Shown in pieces: positions 1 through 4,555 of a stretch of 8,473 bases of DNA; the first letter of the stretch is position 1; each line of letters starts with the position of its first letter. The DNA is from Acidimicrobiia bacterium (lineage in GTDB: Bacteria > Actinomycetota > Acidimicrobiia > Acidimicrobiales > AC-14): NCBI GenBank assembly GCA_019243595.1, contig JAFAUA010000187.1:1-8473 (forward strand), read 5' to 3'. The notes beneath the pieces are model-generated. The model searched no databases. It was not told where the DNA came from and worked only from the letters and a program-made list of their open reading frames with translations. The position numbers were made by a program, and so were the translations under genes.

Positions 1-2604
1 CTCCTCGACGCCGGGCAAGGTGGGCTGAAGCCGCTCGCCGACCGAGAGGATGCCGAGCTCCATGCGGTCCTCCAACGGCAGGTACTCGACGGCCAGGCGG
101 CGGAAGATGTAGTCGACCAGCGAGCTGGCGAAGCGGATGTCGGGGTCGTCGGTCATGCCCGCCGGCTCGAACCGCATGTTGGTGTACATCTCGACGAACG
201 CCCGCAGCGGCACGCCGTACTGCAGGCCGTGGCTGACGGAGATGGCGAAGGCGTCCATGATCCCGGCCAGGGTCGAGCCCTGCTTGGCGACCTTGAGGAA
301 GATCTCGCCCGGACGGCCGTCTTCGTACTCGCCCACCGTGACGTAGCCGTGGCAGTCGGCGACCCGGAACGACAGGGTCTTGGAGTTGCGAGTGCGACCC
401 AGCTTCTTGCGGATGGGCTGGTGGATCATCGCCTCGAGGCGAGCGACCTCGGCCTTGAGCTCTTCGGCCGCGACGTCGATCGTGGCCGTGGCGTCGTCGG
501 CCGGCGCCGACGCGCTCTCCTTCTTCGCCGTCGACAGCGGCTGGGCGACCTTGCAGTTGTCGCGATAGATCGCCACCGCCTTGAGGCCCAGCTTCCAAGC
601 GTCGATGTGCAGCTGCTCGACGTCGTCGATGGTGGCTTCCTCGGGCATGTTGATGGTCTTGGAGATGGCGCCCGAGATGAACGGCTGGACGGCGCCCATC
701 ATCTTCACGTGGCCGAGGTAATGGATGGTGTTGTCACCCATCGAGCAGGCGAACACCGGCAGGTGCTCGGCCCGAAGATGTGGCGCACCGACGATCGACT
801 TGTGCTCGTCGATGTAGGCGACGATCTCGTTGATCTGGTCGGGGTCGTAGCCGAGCTTGGCCAACGCACGAGGAACGGTCTGGTTGACGATCGTCATCGT
901 GCCGCCGCCGACGAGCTTCTTCAGCTTCGCAAGCCCCAGGTCGGGCTCGATGCCGGTGGTGTCGCAGTCCATCATCAGGCCGATGGTGCCGGTAGGCGCC
1001 AACACGGTGGCCTGGGAGTTGCGCACGCCGTACTTCTTGCCGAGGGCCACCGCGTTGTCCCAGGCCTCCTGGGCAGCGCTGAGCAGGTCGGGCGGCACGA
1101 GCTCCTCGTCGATCTTGGCGACCTCGTCGCGGTGCATGCGAAGCACGCGGTTCATCGGCTCTTCGTTCTCGCTGAAGCCGGCGAACGGGCCCATGCGCGC
1201 TGCGGTCTTGGCCGACGTCTCGTAGGCGTGACCGGTCATCAGCGCCGTGATGGCAGCCGCCCACGCCTGGCCCTCGTCGGAGTCGTAGGGCAGGCCCTGG
1301 GCCATGAGCAGGGCGCCGAGGTTGGCGTACCCGAGACCCAGCTGGCGAAAGCGGCGTGAGTTCTCGCCGATGGCCTCGGTCGGGTAGTCGGCGTTGCCGA
1401 CGAGGATCTCCTGGGCCGTGAACACCACCCGCACGGCCGCCTTGAAGCCCTCGACGTCGAACACACCGTCGTCGTCGATGAACTTCATGAGGTTGAGGCT
1501 GGCCAGGTTGCACGCCGAGTTGTCGAGGTGCATGTACTCCGAGCACGGGTTGGAGGCGTTGATGCGGCCGGTGTTCGACGCCGTGTGCCAGCGGTTGATC
1601 GTGGTGTCGAACTGCATGCCGGGATCGGCGCACTCCCACGCCGCCTCCGCGATCTGACGGAAGAGCTTGCGGGCCTTGATCGGCTCGATGACCTCGCCAT
1701 TGGTGACGGCGCGCAGCGCCCAGTCGCCGTCGTCGACGACTGCCTGCATGAACTCGTCGGTGACACGCACCGAGTTGTTGGCGTTCTGGTACTGCGTCGA
1801 GTGGCTGTCCTTGCCGTCGAGATCCATGTCGAACCCGGCGTCGCGCAGCACACGCGCCTTGCGCTCCTCGACCGCCTTGCACCAGATGAAGTCCTGGACG
1901 TCGGGGTGGTCGGCGTTGAGGATGACCATCTTGGCGGCGCGGCGCGTCTTGCCGCCCGACTTGATCGTGCCGGCCGACGCGTCGGCCCCGCGCATGAAGC
2001 TCACCGGACCCGACGCCGTGCCGCCGCCCTTCAGCGCCTCCTGCGACGAGCGGATGTTCGACAGGTTGATGCCCGACCCCGAGCCGCCCTTGAAGATCGT
2101 GCCCTCTTCGACGTACCAGTTGAGGATCGACTTCATCGTGTCGTCGACGTGGAGGATGAAGCACGCCGAGGCCTGCTGCGGCTCGCCGTGGACGCCGATG
2201 TTGAACCACACCGGCGAGTTGAACGCCGCCTTCTGGTGCACGATGAGGTGCTTGAGCTCGGCGCTGAAGGCCTCGGACTCGGCCTGGTCGACGAAGTAGC
2301 CGTCCTTGCGGCCCCACGCCGTGATCGTGTCGACCACCCGGTTGGCGACCTGGCGCAGCGAGCTCTCACGCTCGACCGAGCCCAGCTGCCCCCGGAAGTA
2401 CTTCTGAGCCACGATGTTCGTGGCGTTCTGCGACCAGCTGACGGGGAACTCGACGCCCGTCTGCTCGAAGGCCACCGTGCCGTCCCGGAAGTTGGTGATT
2501 CGGGCGTCGCGCCGCTCCCAGAGGACCTCGTCGTAGGGGTCCACGTCGGGCGTCGTGAAGTGGCGGCGAATGCCGATGCCCGTCTGCTCCGGGGCGATGG
2601 CCAT
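1..2604 (-). CDS. nrdJ: B12-dependent class II ribonucleotide reductase NrdJ (C-terminus beyond window)
   Basis: Reduces ribonucleotides to deoxyribonucleotides using adenosylcobalamin as radical source, so it works without a separate small subunit and with or without oxygen. The frame is open from ATG 2604 to the window edge (868 codons), so the extreme C-terminus, which in this family usually carries a Cys-rich zinc/redox tail, is not visible. Seen: redox Cys148 in ASACFIL; the active-site block NPCSEY (Asn352, thiyl-radical Cys354, Glu356) followed by second redox Cys365 in SACNLASLNL. The 11-residue Cys-Cys spacing equals that of Thermotoga NrdJ (Cys322/Cys333). APTGTIG lies near residues 536-541. 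After an Ala/Asp/Lys-rich linker (about 690-730) comes a TSCPD-type domain (about 735-845). No N-terminal ATP-cone is visible; the protein starts MAIAPEQTGIGIRRHF. The start is supported by AAGGAG at 2610-2615, 5 nt upstream. nrdR lies directly upstream on the same strand. Confidence 0.96.
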   Translation of the reverse strand, partial: MAIAPEQTGIGIRRHFTTPDVDPYDEVLWERRDARITNFRDGTVAFEQTGVEFPVSWSQNATNIVAQKYFRGQLGSVERESSLRQVANRVVDTITAWGRKDGYFVDQAESEAFSAELKHLIVHQKAAFNSPVWFNIGVHGEPQQASACFILHVDDTMKSILNWYVEEGTIFKGGSGSGINLSNIRSSQEALKGGGTASGPVSFMRGADASAGTIKSGGKTRRAAKMVILNADHPDVQDFIWCKAVEERKARVLRDAGFDMDLDGKDSHSTQYQNANNSVRVTDEFMQAVVDDGDWALRAVTNGEVIEPIKARKLFRQIAEAAWECADPGMQFDTTINRWHTASNTGRINASNPCSEYMHLDNSACNLASLNLMKFIDDDGVFDVEGFKAAVRVVFTAQEILVGNADYPTEAIGENSRRFRQLGLGYANLGALLMAQGLPYDSDEGQAWAAAITALMTGHAYETSAKTAARMGPFAGFSENEEPMNRVLRMHRDEVAKIDEELVPPDLLSAAQEAWDNAVALGKKYGVRNSQATVLAPTGTIGLMMDCDTTGIEPDLGLAKLKKLVGGGTMTIVNQTVPRALAKLGYDPDQINEIVAYIDEHKSIVGAPHLRAEHLPVFACSMGDNTIHYLGHVKMMGAVQPFISGAISKTINMPEEATIDDVEQLHIDAWKLGLKAVAIYRDNCKVAQPLSTAKKESASAPADDATATIDVAAEELKAEVARLEAMIHQPIRKKLGRTRNSKTLSFRVADCHGYVTVGEYEDGRPGEIFLKVAKQGSTLAGIMDAFAISVSHGLQYGVPLRAFVEMYTNMRFEPAGMTDDPDIRFASSLVDYIFRRLAVEYLPLEDRMELGILSVGERLQPTLPGVEE

Positions 2605-2609
2605 GCAGG

Positions 2610-2615
2610 CTCCTT
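2610..2615 (-). promoter_or_regulatory. Ribosome binding site of nrdJ
   Basis: AAGGAG on the minus strand, 5 nt before ATG 2604. It fixes the nrdJ start. The overlapping GGAGCC (2608-2613) is complementary to GGCTCC inside the upstream leader stem (2665-2670), so this site could in principle be sequestered by leader pairing. Confidence 0.85.
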
Positions 2616-2625
2616 CCAGGTCCTG

Positions 2626-2683
2626 GGGGCTCCCAACCACAATATGTTGTGGTTGCTGGTAGTTGGAGCCCCGAGATGCGGGG
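2626..2683 (-). promoter_or_regulatory. Nested inverted repeat in the nrdJ leader (candidate RNA switch)
   Basis: Reading the minus strand: a small hairpin CCCCG-catct-CGGGG (2683-2669); then GGGGCTCC (2672-2665), which pairs perfectly over 8 bp with GGAGCCCC (2633-2626). Inside it, CAACCACAA and TTGTGGTTG (9 bp, loop CATA; 2655-2634) form a second stem that joins the outer stem with no gap on the 3' side and a 9-nt bulge (2664-2656) on the 5' side. That gives 17 bp of near-coaxial stem ending 10 nt upstream of the SD. The outer 5' strand shares four G with the small hairpin and is also complementary to the SD region GGAGCC, so alternative folds exclude one another. Regulation is inferred. 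The inner repeat is also a NrdR box, so it may act as DNA rather than RNA. Confidence 0.5.
2637..2652. promoter_or_regulatory. NrdR box upstream of nrdJ
   Basis: CCACAATATGTTGTGG fits the published 16-bp NrdR-box consensus acaCwAtATaTwGtgt at nearly every position (outermost bases and one central base differ). It is the centre of a 22-bp inverted repeat with 9-bp arms (2634-2655). NrdR is encoded immediately upstream, so autologous control of nrdJ is expected. NrdR boxes usually come in pairs. I find no clear second copy. The box lies about 25-45 nt downstream of the predicted transcription start, a roadblock or looping position. Confidence 0.75.
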
Positions 2684-2686
2684 TAC

Positions 2687-2716
2687 ATTCCATCACCGTA
2701 ATTACATCGGTGTCAA
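2687..2716 (-). promoter_or_regulatory. Predicted promoter of nrdJ
   Basis: On the minus strand, a perfect TTGACA -35 (2711-2716) is followed after 18 nt by TGGAAT (2687-2692, 4 of 6 matches to TATAAT). The start of transcription would be near 2680, giving a leader of about 75 nt that contains the nested inverted repeat. This would let nrdJ be transcribed apart from nrdR. The spacer contains an imperfect inverted repeat CACCG...CGGTG (2694-2712), possibly an operator. No experimental support. Confidence 0.55.
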
Positions 2717-2805
2717 GCGCTACGCCCGGCGAAAGTGCTGGTCAAAGGGCGTTTGCAAAGGTTTGCGCGAACGCTACGGGAGGTCCGCTGGGGATCGATA
2801 GACCC

Positions 2806-3282
2806 CTAACCCTGTGGATTGCCTGCCTTGTCCCCAGGCCCGCTCAGCAGACCCGCCTCGCGTTCGAAGTCGCCGACGTCGCTGAATTCCTTGTAGACGC
2901 TGGCGAACCGCAGGTAGGCGACCTCGTCGAGCTCCCGCAGGCGCTCGAGCACGGAGAGGCCGATCTCCTCGGAGGTGGCCTGTCCCCCACGGGACCGGAC
3001 CGCCTCTTCGAGCTCGGCCGCCAGTTGGTCCATCTGCTCGACGGTCACCGGCCGGTTCTTGGCCGCCGACTGCATGCCGGCGACGATCTTGGCCCGGGCG
3101 AACGGCTCCCGGTCGCCCGACCGCTTGACGACGATGAGCGGCGCCTCTTCCATGCGCTCGAACGTCGTGAACCGCCGCCCGCACGCCAGGCACTCCCGCC
3201 GGCGACGGATGGCAGCCCCGTCGTCGGCCAGCCGCGAGTCGACGACCTTGTCGTCGAGACTCGAGCAGGCCGGACACCGCAC
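2806..3282 (-). CDS. nrdR: Transcriptional repressor NrdR (zinc ribbon plus ATP-cone)
   Basis: NrdR senses ATP/dATP through its ATP-cone and represses ribonucleotide reductase genes by binding NrdR boxes. The 158-residue protein has the family's normal length. Seen: N-terminal zinc ribbon with Cys3/Cys6 and Cys31/Cys34 (RCPAC ... CLACG), followed by RRFTTFER, and an ATP-cone from about residue 47 (PLIVVKRSG) to about 137 (VYKEFSDVGDF). The start is GTG 3282 because NrdR proteins begin M-[RK]-C-P and this gives VRCPAC; the frame is open further upstream but without family similarity. GGAGG at 3285-3289 is only 2 nt from the GTG, shorter than usual. It lies 52 bp after the LysM gene and 201 bp before nrdJ on the same strand. 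The order LysM gene-nrdR next to lexA matches Mycobacterium, and nrdR-nrdJ adjacency matches Streptomyces. Confidence 0.96.
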   Translation of the reverse strand: MRCPACSSLDDKVVDSRLADDGAAIRRRRECLACGRRFTTFERMEEAPLIVVKRSGDREPFARAKIVAGMQSAAKNRPVTVEQMDQLAAELEEAVRSRGGQATSEEIGLSVLERLRELDEVAYLRFASVYKEFSDVGDFEREAGLLSGPGDKAGNPQG

Positions 3283-3334
3283 GGCCTCCGACGCTACAAG
3301 TGGAGACGCGTGAAACGTCAGCGCAGTATCACTG

Positions 3335-3748
3335 CTAGTGCAGTGCGAGCTGCTCGCCGGGCTGCAGCGGAGCACCGCCATGCTCGGAGGACAGCCGGTC
3401 GACGAAGGTGCGTAGGTCGCCGCTGGGCTGCAGGCGGCGGGCGATCGTCCAGTACGTGTCGCCGGGCTGCACGACGTAGACGGCGGCGGCTGCGGGAGGG
3501 GACCCCGCGGGCGTCCCGGGGGCGGCGAGGGGTCCGCCTCCGAGAGCGCCCAGCGCGGCACGGGTAGCCAGTACCAGAACGAACACGGCGAGAAAGAGGG
3601 CGGCGACGACCACGACCCGGCGACGGCGGTAGATCGCGCTGCGGGACAGGCGACGGCGGGCCCGAGTGGGGGCCGGCACCACGTGGAGGTGGCGCCGAGC
3701 CGGCTCCTGCGTTCCTCGACTTGGCCTCGGATAGGCGATTGCGGCCAT
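3335..3748 (-). CDS. Membrane-anchored LysM protein, likely SOS-induced division suppressor
   Basis: The 137-residue protein has an Arg-rich cytoplasmic N-terminus (1-44), one hydrophobic segment (about 45-62, VVVVAALFLAVFVLVLA), a Gly/Ala/Pro linker (66-89) and a C-terminal LysM domain (90-137, from VYVVQPGDTYWTIARRL). LysM binds peptidoglycan, so the C-terminus should be outside the membrane. Divergent position beside lexA and next to nrdR is that of Mycobacterium Rv2719c. Bacillus YneA and Corynebacterium DivS are functionally comparable SOS-induced division inhibitors encoded next to lexA. The division role is inferred from architecture and place. Start ATG 3748 has AAGGAG at 3759-3764, a rather long 10-nt spacing; no better in-frame start exists. 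LexA control is expected from the SOS boxes upstream. The stop codon lies in a short hairpin (3330-3345) without a T-tract, so read-through into nrdR is plausible. Confidence 0.85.
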   Translation of the reverse strand: MAAIAYPRPSRGTQEPARRHLHVVPAPTRARRRLSRSAIYRRRRVVVVAALFLAVFVLVLATRAALGALGGGPLAAPGTPAGSPPAAAAVYVVQPGDTYWTIARRLQPSGDLRTFVDRLSSEHGGAPLQPGEQLALH

Positions 3749-3764
3749 GGGAAGTGCTCTCCTT

Positions 3765-3786
3765 CATGCTCTGTACCCAGAGCATG
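3765..3786 (-). promoter_or_regulatory. Perfect inverted repeat touching the ribosome binding site of the LysM gene
   Basis: Minus strand CATGCTCTG-GGTA-CAGAGCATG: 9-bp perfect arms with a 4-nt loop, whose last base directly abuts the SD AAGGAG (3759-3764). AGAGCATG is repeated once more immediately upstream (3783-3790), so alternative pairings exist, including the 10-bp palindrome GAGCATGCTC (3780-3789). It could be a leader hairpin tuning translation or an operator. It is not an SOS box. Confidence 0.45.
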
Positions 3787-3792
3787 CTCTTA

Positions 3793-3808
3793 TCGAACCT
3801 CTGTTCGT
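3793..3808. promoter_or_regulatory. SOS box 1 (LexA operator), proximal to the LysM gene
   Basis: TCGAACCTCTGTTCGT matches the actinobacterial/mycobacterial SOS-box pattern TCGAAC-N4-GTTCGA at all but the last base of the arms. It is the closest of the four to the consensus and the nearest to the LysM gene start (about 45 nt away). Confidence 0.88.
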
Positions 3809-3816
3809 AGCAAACC

Positions 3817-3832
3817 ACGAACGCCTGTTCGG
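3817..3832. promoter_or_regulatory. SOS box 2 (LexA operator)
   Basis: ACGAACGCCTGTTCGG contains the perfect core CGAAC-N4-GTTCG. It is centred 24 bp from box 1. A minus-strand TTGACG (3833-3838), a possible -35 for the LysM gene, sits directly beside it, so LexA bound here would block that promoter. I could not assign a convincing -10 to it. Confidence 0.82.
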
Positions 3833-3845
3833 CGTCAAGGCCCAA

Positions 3846-3861
3846 ACGAACAGATGTTTGC
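3846..3861. promoter_or_regulatory. SOS box 3 (degenerate LexA operator)
   Basis: ACGAACAGATGTTTGC: perfect left half CGAAC, right half GTTTG with one change. It overlaps the predicted -35 of lexA (TTGCCT, 3858-3863), as expected for autorepression. Confidence 0.6.
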
Positions 3862-3886
3862 CTCGGTCCGGGCGCCGTGCTACCGT
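3858..3886 (+). promoter_or_regulatory. Predicted lexA promoter
   Basis: TTGCCT (3858-3863), 17-nt spacer, TACCGT (3881-3886, a TAnnnT -10 common in actinobacteria). Transcription would start near 3893, just before SOS box 4, with a leader of about 27 nt. The promoter is flanked or overlapped by SOS boxes 3 and 4. Prediction only. Confidence 0.45.
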
Positions 3887-3894
3887 CGAAATGT

Positions 3895-3910
3895 CCAAAC
3901 ACCTGTTCGG
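3895..3910. promoter_or_regulatory. SOS box 4 (LexA operator), proximal to lexA
   Basis: CCAAACACCTGTTCGG: left half CAAAC with one change, right half GTTCG perfect. It ends 9 nt before the lexA start and overlaps the predicted transcription start, a standard autoregulatory position. Confidence 0.65.
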
Positions 3911-3919
3911 GGGTGGAGT

Positions 3920-4555
3920 GTGACCGACAACAAGCTGACCGACCGCCAGTTGGCGATCCTCAAGGTGATCGAGGAGCACATGCGCGCGCACGGCTACCCG
4001 CCGTCGGTGCGCGAGATCGGCCAGGCCGTCGGCCTCACATCGACGTCGACCGTGCATGCCCACCTCGGCACACTGCAGCGCCTGGGCTACCTGCGCCGCG
4101 ACCCCACCAAGCCGCGCGCCATCGAGGTGCACTACGACGTCGAGTCCGGCAGCACCGCCGAGCGGCGCCCGGTCCGCCACGTCCCGCTCGTCGGCGAGGT
4201 CGCCGCCGGTACCGACGTGCTCGCCCAGGAGAACGTCGACGAGCTCTGGCCGCTGCCGTCGGACCTCACCGGCGACGGCCAGCTGTTCATGCTGCGGGTG
4301 CGCGGCGCCTCGATGATCGACGCCGGCATCTTCGACGGCGACTTCGTCGTCGCCCGCCAGCAGTCCGAGGCCCGCAAGGGCGACGTCGTCGTCGCCGGGA
4401 TCCCCGGCGACGAGGCGACCGTCAAGACCTACACCGGCCGCAAGGGCGGCAAGGTCACGCTCGAGCCCGCCAACCCGCGGCTCAAGACGATGGAGTTCGA
4501 CGCCGGCGACGTGACGATCTACGGCAAGGTCGTCACGGTGCTGCGACGCCTCTGA
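3920..4555 (+). CDS. lexA: SOS response repressor LexA
   Basis: LexA binds SOS boxes and represses DNA-damage genes; RecA-ssDNA filaments trigger its self-cleavage. The protein has 211 residues. Seen: N-terminal winged helix-turn-helix (about 5-70; LTDRQLAILKVIEEH, YPPSVREIG, TSTSTVHAHLGTLQRLGYL), then the S24 peptidase domain. The self-cleavage bond is Ala96-Gly97 in VGEVAAG, the nucleophile Ser131 in RGASM, and the general-base Lys169 in ATVKTY. The 34-residue distance from cleavage-site Gly to Ser equals E. coli LexA (Gly85 to Ser119). GTG 3920 was chosen because it begins VTDNKLTDRQ, the usual LexA N-terminus, with a G-rich SD (GGGGG 3909-3913, or GGAG 3915-3918). It is divergent from the LysM gene across four SOS boxes and overlaps the 3' end of the protease gene on the other strand by 23 bp. 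Confidence 0.97.
   Translation: MTDNKLTDRQLAILKVIEEHMRAHGYPPSVREIGQAVGLTSTSTVHAHLGTLQRLGYLRRDPTKPRAIEVHYDVESGSTAERRPVRHVPLVGEVAAGTDVLAQENVDELWPLPSDLTGDGQLFMLRVRGASMIDAGIFDGDFVVARQQSEARKGDVVVAGIPGDEATVKTYTGRKGGKVTLEPANPRLKTMEFDAGDVTIYGKVVTVLRRL

Noticed and set aside
229..1359. Long plus-strand open frame (376 codons) opposite nrdJ
   Set aside because: It lies entirely antisense to well-conserved nrdJ coding sequence. Its translation is Gly/Arg/Val/Asp-rich and low in complexity, as expected for a mirror frame in high-GC DNA.
1455..1470. TCGAAC half-site inside nrdJ as a further SOS box
   Set aside because: The matching GTTCG half is absent at the right spacing and the sequence lies inside conserved coding sequence.
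734..2317. Minus-strand open frame (527 codons) inside nrdJ in another frame
   Set aside because: The overlapping nrdJ frame carries all catalytic motifs and a strong start; this frame is Arg/Gly/His-rich without domains.
2605..2805. Cobalamin riboswitch before the B12-dependent nrdJ
   Set aside because: The 201-bp gap shows no B12-box-like element or the multi-stem layout of that riboswitch, and the leader from the predicted promoter is only about 75 nt.
2790..2806. Hairpin GGGGTC/GATCCCC at the nrdR stop codon as an intrinsic terminator
   Set aside because: The stem is short with a bulged base and no T-tract follows on the minus strand, so there is no good case for termination.
3330..3345. 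Hairpin CACTGC-N4-GCAGTG at the LysM gene stop codon as a terminator
   Set aside because: Only 6 bp and followed by no T-run; it may be coincidental. Read-through to nrdR remains plausible.
1528..3567. Very long plus-strand open frame (679 codons) across nrdJ, nrdR and part of the LysM gene
   Set aside because: It runs antisense through three recognisable genes and their intergenic regions, has no recognisable domain and an Arg-rich composition: a GC-driven spurious frame.
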